From Oscillatoriales cyanobacterium (lineage in GTDB: Bacteria > Cyanobacteriota > Cyanobacteriia > Cyanobacteriales > Laspinemataceae): a DNA stretch of 64,000 bases. Shown one piece after another: positions 34,408 to 42,932 of the stretch. The stretch lies in assembly GCA_011390955.1 (NCBI GenBank), contig JAABRM010000026.1:1-64000 (forward strand). The letters are read 5' to 3'. Positions within the stretch are counted from its first letter, which is position 1. Each line of letters opens with the position of its first letter. The translations under genes were made by a program, and so were the position numbers. The notes under the pieces were generated by a model. That model did not search any database. It was not told where the DNA came from and saw nothing but the letters and a program-made list of their open reading frames with translations.

Positions 34408-36774
34408 TTAAGTGGAAATAAAATGCGCCCAAACATTACCATCAGGACCACAAACTCGATCCATATAACCATAAGGATAAAGTAAACGGCGACCCTCGGT
34501 ATAACTATAACCAGTCAGGGCATCTCCCCAGGGGTCATTAAGAATATATCCCTGGGTATTGTAGCCAATGATTGTAGCAATATGTCCCGTAGCGGTAAAG
34601 TCCCCGGCAATCACAACCGGACGACGATTAATTAGTTCATTATCTACCGCTGACCAGCGCCGAGTGGTGCTAAAACTATGTTTATATCCATAAGCCCGAA
34701 TTAGTTCGGAAAGAGCACTGTGGTCTGTTTGACTGCCTTGACCATAACGGTTGAAAACCCATTGCAATAGTTCGTCTTCCAATTGTCCGCCCCAGCGCGA
34801 TCGCTCCCCATAATAGTACATTACCATCGCGATCGAAGTGACATTACAAGTAGACCAATAAAACCGAGGATTATCTCGTTGGGAAAAATAGGGGACATTC
34901 AGTTCAATTTGCTTGGGCAAGGGGTCGAAAACTTGGCTGCCCCGACGCATGGTGACATGACCGGGCCAAACATAGCCAACATTACCAAAATTGGGGAAAT
35001 TTTCTGTTAATGAAACCTTAATATTTCCCGCTTCAATACTATAGCTGGAAACCCCATAAATGCGTCCCACCGGCAAACTGATTTTGTCACTAGCACTTAA
35101 ACTAGAAGCAGGAACCGCACGTCTTTTTAAGTCCGTAGCTTGGCGAATGGTCATAGTTAAAGCATCGGGGTCAAAAGGAACCGTTTGCCCATCTTTTCTG
35201 ATTTGCACGTGGAGATGATAGACATATCCCACTTGACCAAAACCGGGAATCGGTTCGCTCAGAGTCACCCGAAAATGACCGGAAGTTGAAGCATATCCCG
35301 TCAAATTAAAACTGCGCCCTAATTTCAATTCTGCTCTTTGATTGGCAGCTAAATTCGTTGAATCTTCGGGTCTAGCTTTAATAAAAGTTGTGCTAGTTAC
35401 TAACATTTGGGCAGTACCGGGAATTTCCGGCACATCCGCCAGATCGAATCTCAGGACTTCCTGTCCTTTGGTCATCTGCACGTGGCCTTCATAAAAGTAG
35501 CCAAAATCCCCAATCGGCGCGATCGCAGGGTCAATAGTTACTCTTAAATGGCCATCAACTAAACCATATTGGCTGACCGCAAAAGTTTGGCCGGTTCTCA
35601 CCATCACTTTTTGCTGATTATTCAAAGTAGTCGAGTCAACGGGAGACACTTTGAATAACGTATCGCGGGTCACTCTCAGCCTTAAAGCTTGGGCGCTGGT
35701 TCCGCTAGGAGAGACAGTAATATTGACAATTTGACTGTCCAAAACTTGCCCGCTGCGGTTAATCCCCCGCAGTCGCAGCCAACGGGCGCCGGGGGCAGTG
35801 AAACCATTGGGCAATGAGACAGACCAAGTTCGGGCGGAGGCATTCAAGCTTACTCGGAGAGGAAACTTGTCTTCGGCGATTAATTCTACTCTGGCCATTT
35901 GCCGGGGGTCGTAAGTCCCGGTTAGGGTTGTTGCCCGATTAACCACCACCGCACTCGGACCCGTGTAGTTTAATTGTGGGGCGGCATTGATTGTCGTGTT
36001 GCCCTGTCTGAGTTCCACAAAGTCAGGGAAAAGATAGCCGGTATTGCCAAACGGCGGTAAGTTTTCTGTGAGGGAAACTTTCAGATGTCCCGCCTCCATC
36101 AAATAACTTGCCACCCCATAAACCATGCCCACAGCCAGAGGATAGACTTCTTCTGGTTTCAGTTGGGACGAGTCAATGGGCTGCTTTTTGATGACGGTAT
36201 TTCGCAGTAGGACTAAGTTGAGGGCGTTGGGGTCAAAGGAAATCAGTCTGCCATCTCTTTTAATCTGCGCGTGGAGATGGTAAAGATAGCCAACGCGGCC
36301 AAAGTCTCCCAGGGGTTGATTCAGGGTGACGCGAAAATGTCCCGCTACAGAGGCATAACCGAGAATTAAATAAGATGTTCCAGCCGCAAGATCCATTTGT
36401 TGGTGGGCTTGCAAGTTGCGGGAGTCCTCTGGTGAGGTTTTGATTTTGGTATTTTGGGTAATGTATAACAGGGAAAAACCGGGCGGCGGGTCAGCCACAT
36501 CGTGAATGCTGCCCACAGTCTGAGAAGTGGCTGAGGCTGGGGTGATTTGCACGTGGGGCTCAAAAAAGTAGCCCGTGGCACCTACTGGGGCAATGGGATT
36601 GACCAGTTCTACTTCAAAATGACCGGTGTTAGGCTGGTATTTTCTGATGGAAAATGTCTGTCCCGCGACCAAGCGGACTTTTTGCCGGTCATTGAGGGTT
36701 GAAGAGGAAGCGGTAGACACTTTAAAAAAAGTATCTTGGAGAATTCTCAGGTTAAAATTTTGTCCTGTACTCAT
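34408..36774 (-). CDS. C39-like cysteine peptidase with SH3-like repeats
   Basis: A 788-residue protein. The first 615 or so residues hold six repeats of about 90-100 residues with the pattern TxFKxxPxDSTxLxxxQKxxLxxG..GHxxVxLxxPIxxFGxxGYxYxxHVQI; their beta-rich form suggests bacterial SH3-like binding modules, interrupted near 285-360 by an Ig-like stretch. The C-terminal 170 residues are a papain-like C39_2 peptidase: Cys643 in YWSTCNVTSIAM, His731 in TGHIATIIGYN and Asn746/Asp747 in LNDPWGD. No signal peptide is visible. The peptidase could cut peptide bridges or partner proteins. It is isolated between repeat tracts. Confidence 0.82.
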   Translation of the reverse strand: MSTGQNFNLRILQDTFFKVSTASSSTLNDRQKVRLVAGQTFSIRKYQPNTGHFEVELVNPIAPVGATGYFFEPHVQITPASATSQTVGSIHDVADPPPGFSLLYITQNTKIKTSPEDSRNLQAHQQMDLAAGTSYLILGYASVAGHFRVTLNQPLGDFGRVGYLYHLHAQIKRDGRLISFDPNALNLVLLRNTVIKKQPIDSSQLKPEEVYPLAVGMVYGVASYLMEAGHLKVSLTENLPPFGNTGYLFPDFVELRQGNTTINAAPQLNYTGPSAVVVNRATTLTGTYDPRQMARVELIAEDKFPLRVSLNASARTWSVSLPNGFTAPGARWLRLRGINRSGQVLDSQIVNITVSPSGTSAQALRLRVTRDTLFKVSPVDSTTLNNQQKVMVRTGQTFAVSQYGLVDGHLRVTIDPAIAPIGDFGYFYEGHVQMTKGQEVLRFDLADVPEIPGTAQMLVTSTTFIKARPEDSTNLAANQRAELKLGRSFNLTGYASTSGHFRVTLSEPIPGFGQVGYVYHLHVQIRKDGQTVPFDPDALTMTIRQATDLKRRAVPASSLSASDKISLPVGRIYGVSSYSIEAGNIKVSLTENFPNFGNVGYVWPGHVTMRRGSQVFDPLPKQIELNVPYFSQRDNPRFYWSTCNVTSIAMVMYYYGERSRWGGQLEDELLQWVFNRYGQGSQTDHSALSELIRAYGYKHSFSTTRRWSAVDNELINRRPVVIAGDFTATGHIATIIGYNTQGYILNDPWGDALTGYSYTEGRRLLYPYGYMDRVCGPDGNVWAHFIST

Positions 36775-37065
36775 AAAGTTAGTTGCTAACCATAATGCTT
36801 AGATATTATATCATTTGGTTCTCAAATAGCGATCTGGGTAATCTAAAAAATAATTGGTAATATTATACATATCTCTGTGTTCTCTGTGTCTCTGTGGTAA
36901 AATTAAACATTTCTGGTGGTAAAGATAAAACATCAAGGGCGCAAGCATTGCGCCCCTACAATATTTATCTGGTGATTTATCGGTAGGGGCGCAATGTTTG
37001 CGCCCAAATTAACCTCGAAATCGTAGCAATGATTTTTGAAATTGGTATAAAATAAAATATTTTTA
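36775..37065. other. Intergenic repeat patchwork before the toxin-antitoxin island
   Basis: Contains a CTCTGTGTTCTCTGTG half element (36850-36900, shared with 38180-38230) and a long inverted repeat AAGGGCGCAAGCATTGCGCC (from 36935) with GGGGCGCAATGTTTGCGCCC (to 37005). No gene. Confidence 0.7.
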
Positions 37066-37115
37066 GTGGGCATTGCCCACTCTATATTGCTATAATATAG
37101 AAAAAACTTTCTATA
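37066..37115 (+). promoter_or_regulatory. Leader module A, copy 1 (palindrome, extended -10, hairpin)
   Basis: GTGGGCATTGCCCAC (perfect palindrome, 37066-37080), an extended -10 TGCTATAAT (37089-37096 region) and a hairpin TATAGAAAAAACTTTCTATA (37096-37115). Duplicated at 38039-38088, and without the first palindrome at 38716-38745. Probably the promoter/operator of the DUF433-DUF5615 pair. Confidence 0.6.
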
Positions 37116-37116
37116 A

Positions 37117-37234
37117 TTAACAGGAGGCAGAGCCTCCAGAAGAGCATTCCCAGGCAGAGCCTGGGAACGAGAGACAACTAACAACCACCAACTAACAACC
37201 AACAACTAACAACCACCAACTAACAACCAACAAA
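37117..37234. repeat. 118-bp repeat insertion in the 5' leader of the DUF433 gene
   Basis: Consists of AGGAGGCAGAGCCTCC, TTCCCAGGCAGAGCCTGGGA and a CAACTAACAACCAC tandem tract. In the paralogous leader at 38746 the flanking bases are adjacent, giving an empty-site comparison. Confidence 0.8.
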
Positions 37235-37244
37235 GGAGTATTCT

Positions 37245-37628
37245 ATGCAGATCGCTTCTAGTTCTCCTCTGGCAGAAAGCCAAAAAAAAGATGATTTTAG
37301 TAAATCAATGAAACTTCAGGAATTAAAGCCATTTCTCTTAGCTTTAGATCGGGCGGAAAAAACCGCTGCGATCGCGCTTTTAGCGGAAAGTTTAGCATGG
37401 CCAGGAATTGAAAAAACTCCGGGGGTTTGTGGAGGAAATGCCCGAATTGCCGGAACGCGAATTCCGGTTTGGCTGTTGGTGGCTTATCGTCAAGATGGTG
37501 CCAGTGATGCTGACCTTTTAGAAGCTTATCCTAATTTAAGTCAGTCAGATTTAGCAAATGTGTGGGTTTATGCCGAGAGTCACTCCGAGGAAATTGCCGC
37601 CGCGATCGCTTTAAATGAGAGCGAGTAA
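37245..37628 (+). CDS. DUF433-domain antitoxin-like protein
   Basis: A 127-residue protein. Residues 60-125 are DUF433 (GVCGGNARIAGTRIPVWLLV, DGASDADLLEAYPNLSQSDLANVWVY), a small helix-turn-helix-like fold found next to PIN-like DUF5615 toxins, so an antitoxin role is inferred. The N-terminus MQIASSSPLAESQKK is nearly identical to that of the unrelated gene at 38757, along with its ribosome site (GGAG, 6 nt spacing). The next gene begins 5 nt after the stop. The leader is interrupted by a repeat insertion. Confidence 0.82.
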   Translation: MQIASSSPLAESQKKDDFSKSMKLQELKPFLLALDRAEKTAAIALLAESLAWPGIEKTPGVCGGNARIAGTRIPVWLLVAYRQDGASDADLLEAYPNLSQSDLANVWVYAESHSEEIAAAIALNESE

Positions 37629-37633
37629 AAATT

Positions 37634-37984
37634 ATGGCAATTATGGCAAACTTGTATGCAGACGAGCAATTTCCTATCCCAGTGGTCAAATTTCTGCGGA
37701 ATTTTGGTCATAACGTTCTGACCACCCAAGAAGCTGGACAAGCAAATCAAGGAATTCCTGATGAAGAAGTCTTGAAATATGCCATTAGCTGCGATCGAGC
37801 GATTATTACTCTCAATCGTTACGATTTTCGTCGATTACATCGCTTAAACTCTGACCATGCTGGAATCATTGTTTGTTCAAAAGATTTAAACTGGGAAAGA
37901 CTGGCAACCAGAATTAATCAAGCTATTGGTGATTTAGAAAGCTTGAAGGGTCAGCTAATTACTGTTAATCGACCTCAAGGGTGA
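37634..37984 (+). CDS. DUF5615 PIN-like toxin protein
   Basis: A 116-residue protein; the core begins at the second Met (MANLYADEQFPIPVVKFLRN, ATG 37643), so the first three residues may not be used. DUF5615 is a PIN-like nuclease fold: acidic Asp near ADEQF, Gly-His-Asn in FGHNVLTT, DEEVLKYA, and ITLNRYDFRRLH. It forms a type II toxin-antitoxin pair with the preceding DUF433 gene; the stop-to-start distance of 5 nt implies one transcript. Activity (RNase) is inferred from fold only. Confidence 0.82.
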   Translation: MAIMANLYADEQFPIPVVKFLRNFGHNVLTTQEAGQANQGIPDEEVLKYAISCDRAIITLNRYDFRRLHRLNSDHAGIIVCSKDLNWERLATRINQAIGDLESLKGQLITVNRPQG

Positions 37985-38313
37985 GAAAACCAACCCCAGA
38001 ATGTGGCAAAATAAAACAGATAAAACCGCATATTTTTAGTGGGCATTGCCCACTCTATATTGCTATAATATAGAAAAAACTTTCTATAAGTAACAGGAGG
38101 CAGAGCCTCCAGAAGGGCATTCCCAGGCAGAGCCTGGGAACGAGAGGCAACTAACAACCACCAACTAACAACCAACAAGAATTGGTAATATTATACATAT
38201 CTCTGTGTTTCTCTGTGCCTTTGTGGTGAAAAAATAGAGATTTAAACCACAGAGACACAGAGAACACAAAGGATTTGCAGTTAAGTTAATAATTTTCATA
38301 ATTGAGGTGGAAA
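37985..38313. repeat. Duplicated leader module A, palindromes and leader module B
   Basis: 38039-38088 repeats module A (palindrome, TATAAT, hairpin); 38091-38145 repeats the AGGAGGCAGAGCC / CCCAGGCAGAGCCTGGG palindromes; 38147-38177 is a CAACTAACAACC tract; 38180-38297 is a CTCTGTG..CACAGAG inverted repeat running into GGATTTGCAGTTAAGTTAAT (module B), which also precedes the DUF2283 gene. No gene follows the promoter-like part. Confidence 0.85.
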
Positions 38314-38697
38314 ATGCAGGATTTATATGGGTTAATTGAGAAAATCAAAAAAGCGCCTTCAATGTACTTGGGACAACATTCAATTATTTGCCTTCAGGCT
38401 TTTTTATCCGGCTATAGTATAGCTAAATACACGGGAGGGCAAGAAATCACCGCACAAGACCGAGATTTTATGGAGTTTCCTGAGTGGATTAGAAAAAAAT
38501 TTAATGTGCAGACTAGCCAATCTTGGGCAAATATTATTCTGTTTTATTCAGAAGACGAGAGGAAAGCGTTAGATAAATTTTTTGACTTGTTTGCCGAATT
38601 TATCCAGCGTCATTCTGGTGAGAATATCGTCAATGAAACCAATGGGGTAAACCCAGAGTCCAGAAACCGGGTTTCTGCGTCAACCTTTGCATCCTAA
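38314..38697 (+). CDS. Hypothetical protein in the toxin-antitoxin island
   Basis: A 127-residue protein that I cannot assign to a named family. The pattern MQDLYGLIEKIKKAPSMYLG, then SIICLQAFLSGY and EFPEWIRKKFNV..SWANIILFYS recalls small proteins often found beside toxin or immunity genes, but this is an impression only. ATG 38314 has GAGGTGG 3 nt upstream, a strong site; a TTG 12 nt earlier is not needed. The last 15 residues (NPESRNRVSASTFAS) are encoded by an AGAAACCGGGTTTCT palindrome, so the natural C-terminus has probably been replaced. Confidence 0.65.
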   Translation: MQDLYGLIEKIKKAPSMYLGQHSIICLQAFLSGYSIAKYTGGQEITAQDRDFMEFPEWIRKKFNVQTSQSWANIILFYSEDERKALDKFFDLFAEFIQRHSGENIVNETNGVNPESRNRVSASTFAS

Positions 38698-38715
38698 CCC
38701 AGAAACCATCCCTAA

Positions 38716-38750
38716 ATTGCTATAATATAGAAAAAACTTTCTATAAGGAG
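38716..38750 (+). promoter_or_regulatory. Leader module A, copy 3 (uninterrupted)
   Basis: Extended -10 TGCTATAAT, hairpin TATAGAAAAAACTTTCTATA (38726-38745), then directly GGAG (38747-38750) and ATG 38757. It lacks the GTGGGCATTGCCCAC palindrome present in copies 1 and 2. Confidence 0.6.
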
Positions 38751-38756
38751 TATGCT

Positions 38757-39080
38757 ATGCAGATCACTTCTACTTCTCCTCTGGCAGAAAGCCAAAAAAT
38801 TCGGATCGCGAATTTTGTCCAAAAATTGATGCCTACTCGGAGTATCTTTCAGGAAAGACTCAACGAAACTGAAATGATTGAAATTATCATCAAGATGTTT
38901 ACGGATGAAATCCCGGAAGAAAAACGGAAACCTATTGAATCAATTGAAAATGCCGAATTAGAAAAAATTATCTATAATGTGATGATTTTAGAATCGGTAG
39001 CGGGAACTTTAAATGATTTAACCCCGGAAGAAATGGCAATATTTGATGATGCCGTCAAACGACAAAAATATGTAGGTTAG
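38757..39080 (+). CDS. VapB-like antitoxin candidate
   Basis: A 107-residue protein placed 3 nt before a vapC gene, the standard antitoxin position. It begins MQITSTSPLAESQKI, the same presequence as the DUF433 protein, then diverges into an acidic helical protein (ERLNETEMIEIIIKMFTDEI, LNDLTPEEMAIFDDAVKR). No ribbon-helix-helix or AbrB motif is clear, so the antitoxin call rests on context and on the acidic, toxin-wrapping type of C-terminus. Confidence 0.65.
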   Translation: MQITSTSPLAESQKIRIANFVQKLMPTRSIFQERLNETEMIEIIIKMFTDEIPEEKRKPIESIENAELEKIIYNVMILESVAGTLNDLTPEEMAIFDDAVKRQKYVG

Positions 39081-39083
39081 AAT

Positions 39084-39482
39084 ATGAGTTATCTTCTGGA
39101 TACCAATATCGTCTCTCTGATTTTAAAGAATAATCCACGGGTGAGTCGGGAATACCGGATACTGCAAGGTTTGAACGAAAAAATATTCATCAGTGGCATG
39201 ACCTACTATGAGGTAAAACGAGGACTATTGTATCTCAAAGCAACCAGACAGCTTGCTGACTTTGAAATCCTCTGCGAACAGGTGACAATTGTTATTCCAG
39301 ATATGGAAATTCTGGAAATTGCCTGTGAAATTCATAGAGATTTAAAAGCCAGGGGTAGACCAATTGGAGATGCAGATATTCTGATTGCTGCAACTGCCAT
39401 AAGCCATAGTTTCACTCTCATTTCTAATGATGCCGATCTATTAAATGTGACTGGGTTAAACTTGGAAAATTGGTTGTCATAA
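39084..39482 (+). CDS. vapC: Type II toxin VapC, PIN-domain ribonuclease
   Basis: A 132-residue PIN protein. The catalytic acidic residues are visible: Asp6 in YLLDTNIVS, Glu43 in TYYEVKRGL, and two Asp residues in GRPIGDADILIAA, with SNDADLLNVTGL at the end. VapC toxins cleave tRNA or rRNA when freed from their antitoxin. The start overlaps nothing; 3 nt separate it from the antitoxin candidate stop, so the two should be co-translated. Confidence 0.93.
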   Translation: MSYLLDTNIVSLILKNNPRVSREYRILQGLNEKIFISGMTYYEVKRGLLYLKATRQLADFEILCEQVTIVIPDMEILEIACEIHRDLKARGRPIGDADILIAATAISHSFTLISNDADLLNVTGLNLENWLS

Positions 39483-39504
39483 CCTCAAAAACCGGGTTTC
39501 TATC

Positions 39505-39601
39505 TTCGTGTTTATCTGTGTCTCTGTGGTAAAAAAACAGAAAATTGAACCACAGAGACACAAAGAACACAAAGGATTTGCGGTTAAGTTAATAATGTTA
39601 A
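39505..39601. repeat. CTCTGTG/CACAGAG inverted repeat and leader module B, copy 2
   Basis: Arms TCTGTGTCTCTGTGGT and ACCACAGAGACACAAAGAAC are followed by GGATTTGCGGTTAAGTTAAT, matching 38264-38297. It precedes the DUF2283 gene just as the first copy precedes the gene at 38314. Confidence 0.8.
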
Positions 39602-39615
39602 TATTTGAGAAATTT

Positions 39616-39834
39616 ATGAAAATTAGTTATGACTCGGAAATCGATGCACTTTATATTAGACTGGTGGAAGGTAAGCATCAATGCCGTACTTTACAGTTAA
39701 CTGAAGAAATTGCTTTAAATATTGGGGAAAATGAGTTATTAGTAGGCATAGAAGTTTTAGATGCAACCGAGGTTTTAGGGAAAGGAAATATCCCGAATGT
39801 GGTGTTAGAAAATATTCCTTTTACGGTGGCTTAG
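39616..39834 (+). CDS. DUF2283-family protein
   Basis: A 72-residue protein starting MKISYDSEIDALYIRLVEGK at ATG 39616, exactly where the DUF2283 fold begins; a longer frame upstream is repeat sequence. Family marks include EIALNIGENELLVGIEVLDATEVLG. DUF2283 proteins often sit next to DUF4258 or other toxin-like genes and are suspected antitoxins; none is adjacent here, though the VapC pair lies just upstream. Confidence 0.85.
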   Translation: MKISYDSEIDALYIRLVEGKHQCRTLQLTEEIALNIGENELLVGIEVLDATEVLGKGNIPNVVLENIPFTVA

Positions 39835-39845
39835 ACAACCGGGTT

Positions 39846-39920
39846 TCTCTCTCTGTGTCCTCTGTGTCTCTGTGGTGAAATCAAAATTAACCACAAAGAC
39901 ACGAAGAACACAAAGGGTTT
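39846..39920. repeat. CTCTGTG/ACAAAGAC inverted repeat
   Basis: Arms CTCTGTGTCTCTGTGGT (39851-39876 region) and ACCACAAAGACACGAAGAAC (39890-39916). Same family as 38201-38273. It lies between the DUF2283 gene and valS, which converge. Confidence 0.8.
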
Positions 39921-39937
39921 TAACCTACAAAAATGTC

Positions 39938-39957
39938 ATTCCCGCGAATGCGGGAAT
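39938..39957 (-). terminator. Probable valS terminator, dispersed ATTCCCGC hairpin
   Basis: ATTCCCGC / GCGGGAAT with GAAT loop; on the minus strand it is followed by GACATTTTTG, 9 nt after the valS stop. Confidence 0.6.
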
Positions 39958-39965
39958 CCAGAAGA

Positions 39966-42698
39966 TTATTGCTGAAATCCCCGCAGGCGATCGCGCAATA
40001 TTTCCGCTTGCTTTTCGGCTTCTGCCAAACTAGCTTTTGCCCCTTCAACCACATCAGCGGGGGCTTTATCGACAAACTTAGGATTACTTAATCGACCATT
40101 AATAGACTTAATTTCTCCTTCAATTTTGGCTAATTTTTTCTCCATTTTAGCTTTGAAAGCTGCCACATCAATTACCCCAGCTAAGGGCATAATCACCTGT
40201 ACCGTTCCCACCACACTGGCAATACTTTGGCGGGGTTCTTCTGCCAACGCGGAAGTAATCGTTAACTCTTCAACTTTGCCCAAAATTTGCAGATAATTTT
40301 GGCCACGATTCAGGATATTGCGTTCAGCTTCCGAGTCACTTTGTAGGGTAATATTCACCTTAATCCCTGGTTTAATATCCGCTTCTGCCCGTAAATTGCG
40401 AATCGTGCGAATTGCCCCAATTACTAACTCAAACTCTTGTTCGAGTTGGGGATTAATTAAATCAGGCTGTAATTCAGGATAAGCCTGCAATGCTAAAGAT
40501 TTCCCTGCCTCTGCTTGGGTCAAAGTTTGCCAAATTTCCTCGGTAATATGAGGCATAAATGGATGCATTAACTTGAGAATGCCTTCTAATACTTGGGCGA
40601 GGATTTGTTGGGCAACCTGTTTAGAGGCAACGTCCTCCCCTTGTAACCGAGGTTTGACTAATTCAATGTACCAGTCGCAAAAGTCACCCCAGATAAATTC
40701 ATAGAGTCCTTTTGCCGCTTCTCCTAATCCATATTGGTCAATATAATTAGCAGTTTTTTGGACAGTTTGATGGTAACGGGAAAGCAACCAGCGATCGCAT
40801 AATTCTAGGCGATCGCTTGCGGGAGTTCCTAGCTGTTGCGGAGTTTGTCCTTGCAAATACATCATCACAAACCGGGAAGCATTCCAGAGTTTATTGCAGA
40901 AATTCCGGGAAGCTTCCACAGAGATAGACTCATCAGTTTGCCGGTTATATTCTAAACGAATATCTTGACCTGCCCCTGCCACTTCTTTAACTAAAGTATA
41001 ACGCAGGGCATCAGTCCCATATTTGTCAATTAAGAATAAGGGGTCAATGCCATTCCCCGCAGACTTGGACATTTTCTTGCCATTTTCATCCAAAACCAAG
41101 CCATGAATATAGACATCTTTAAAGGGAATTTGCCCCATAAAATGTTGGGACATCATGGTCATGCGGGCAACCCAGAAGAAGATAATATCAAACCCGGTGA
41201 CTAAGGTAGTAGTGGGGAAATAAGTATTTAAGTCTGGGGTTTTTTCTGGCCATCCGAGGGTAGAGAATGGCCATAAACCGGATGAAAACCAAGTATCAAG
41301 CACATCCGGGTCTTGTGCTAATTGGACATTTTCCCCAAATTGTGCGATCGCCTTTGCCTTAGCTTCTGCCTCAGATTTGGCCACCACAAACGGGGTATTG
41401 TCGGTAATATTTCCGCCGGTTTCACTCACCGCATACCAAGCGGGAATTTGATGACCCCACCACAGTTGTCGGGAAATACACCAATCTTTTAATTTTACCA
41501 ACCAATCGCGATAAACTTTTGTCCAGCGATCGGGGATAAACACGGGTAAATTACCCTCATCTAATGCTTTGAGAGTAGGTTGAGAAAGCGCCTCAATTTT
41601 CACAAACCATTGGGTAGAAATTAACGGTTCAACCGCTACTTTACCGCGATCGCTATAAGGAACTGAATGGGTATAATCCTCAATTTTCACCAAATAGCCA
41701 TCGGCTTTTAATCGCTGCACCACATTTTTCCGGGCTTCAAAGCGGTCTTGACCCACAAACGGCCCCGCATTCTGATTTAAACTGCCGTTCTTATTCATAA
41801 TATTAATAAACGGCAAATGGTGGCGTTTACCCATTTCAAAATCATTCGGGTCATGGGCTGGAGTCACCTTCACACAACCGGTCCCAAATGCCGGGTCAAC
41901 CAACTCATCGGCAATAATCGGAATTTCCCGTCCCATAATTGGCAAAGTAATCGTTTTACCAATTAAATGTTGATAGCGATCGTCATTAGGATTCACTGCC
42001 ACCCCGGTATCGCCCAACATCGTTTCTGGTCGAGTTGTTGCCACTTCTAAAAAGCCGCTGCCGTCGGTCAAAGGATAGCGAAAATGCCACAAATGACCAT
42101 TCACTTCTTTTTGTTCAACTTCCAAATCAGACACCGCTGACTGACTTGCCGGGCACCAATTCACCAAATACTGACCGCGATAAATTAGCCCTTGTTCATA
42201 AAGGCTGACAAACGCTTCTAAAACTGCTTTGGATAAGCCTTCATCCATTGTGAACCGTTCTCGCGTCCAGTCCACGGACACCCCCAAACGGCGCAATTGA
42301 TTGACGATCGCACCTCCAGACTCGGCTTTCCACTGCCAGGCCCGTTCTAAAAACTTCTCGCGACCCAAGTCATCGCGGGTTTTGCCCTCCTCTCGCAGTT
42401 GCTTTTCCAAAATCGTCTGAGTGGCAATACTCGCGTGGTCAGTTCCGGGCAAATAAAGGCTATTGCGTCCTCTCATGCGGTGATAGCGGGTCAACACATC
42501 AATCAGGGTATTGTTAAACGCATGACCCATGTGCAACCGGCCCGTAATATTCGGCGGCGGAATCACGATACAGTAAGGTTCGCCGGAATGGTTGGGGTCT
42601 GCTTTAAAAATATGCTGTGATTCCCAATATTCTTGCCACTTCGCTTCAGTGGCGGTCGGGTCATATTGGGAGGGAAGATTAGGAATTGTTGATGTCAT
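39966..42698 (-). CDS. valS: Valyl-tRNA synthetase
   Basis: A 910-residue class I synthetase charging tRNA-Val. HMGH (HIGH motif) is at 56-59 in [16 protein letters not shown], the editing (CP1) domain follows with [17 protein letters not shown], the zinc-less core carries [17 protein letters not shown], and the KMSKS loop is [16 protein letters not shown]-terminal coiled-coil arm ([19 protein letters not shown]) is typical of ValRS and distinguishes it from IleRS. The length is normal. The gene is monocistronic and divergent from the AAA ATPase gene. Confidence 0.97.
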   Translation of the reverse strand: MTSTIPNLPSQYDPTATEAKWQEYWESQHIFKADPNHSGEPYCIVIPPPNITGRLHMGHAFNNTLIDVLTRYHRMRGRNSLYLPGTDHASIATQTILEKQLREEGKTRDDLGREKFLERAWQWKAESGGAIVNQLRRLGVSVDWTRERFTMDEGLSKAVLEAFVSLYEQGLIYRGQYLVNWCPASQSAVSDLEVEQKEVNGHLWHFRYPLTDGSGFLEVATTRPETMLGDTGVAVNPNDDRYQHLIGKTITLPIMGREIPIIADELVDPAFGTGCVKVTPAHDPNDFEMGKRHHLPFINIMNKNGSLNQNAGPFVGQDRFEARKNVVQRLKADGYLVKIEDYTHSVPYSDRGKVAVEPLISTQWFVKIEALSQPTLKALDEGNLPVFIPDRWTKVYRDWLVKLKDWCISRQLWWGHQIPAWYAVSETGGNITDNTPFVVAKSEAEAKAKAIAQFGENVQLAQDPDVLDTWFSSGLWPFSTLGWPEKTPDLNTYFPTTTLVTGFDIIFFWVARMTMMSQHFMGQIPFKDVYIHGLVLDENGKKMSKSAGNGIDPLFLIDKYGTDALRYTLVKEVAGAGQDIRLEYNRQTDESISVEASRNFCNKLWNASRFVMMYLQGQTPQQLGTPASDRLELCDRWLLSRYHQTVQKTANYIDQYGLGEAAKGLYEFIWGDFCDWYIELVKPRLQGEDVASKQVAQQILAQVLEGILKLMHPFMPHITEEIWQTLTQAEAGKSLALQAYPELQPDLINPQLEQEFELVIGAIRTIRNLRAEADIKPGIKVNITLQSDSEAERNILNRGQNYLQILGKVEELTITSALAEEPRQSIASVVGTVQVIMPLAGVIDVAAFKAKMEKKLAKIEGEIKSINGRLSNPKFVDKAPADVVEGAKASLAEAEKQAEILRDRLRGFQQ

Positions 42699-42797
42699 CG
42701 CGAATTTATGTAGTTTAGGCCAACTGTCTAATGTAACTTATTTTATGTGACTTTTATTGCCTTTATGCTATTTTTTGGTTTTTTGTTGGGAAGATTC

Positions 42798-42825
42798 ACC
42801 ACAAAGACACGAAGGACACAAAGGA
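42798..42825. repeat. ACCACAAAGACACGAAGG half repeat
   Basis: One arm of the CTCTGTG family in the valS / ATPase divergent region. Confidence 0.6.
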
Positions 42826-42932
42826 AGTTGATTATCAGTTGTTAGTTGCGATATTTGCGCGATCGCGATACCATTAATATGATTAGGTGACAAATCGTTA
42901 AACAAAATTTAAACAAATTTCCAACCAAAATT

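Noticed and set aside
23768-36774. Type I secretion operon with the RTX giant
   Set aside because: The protein class predicts one, but no HlyB/HlyD/TolC-like gene is present in the window.
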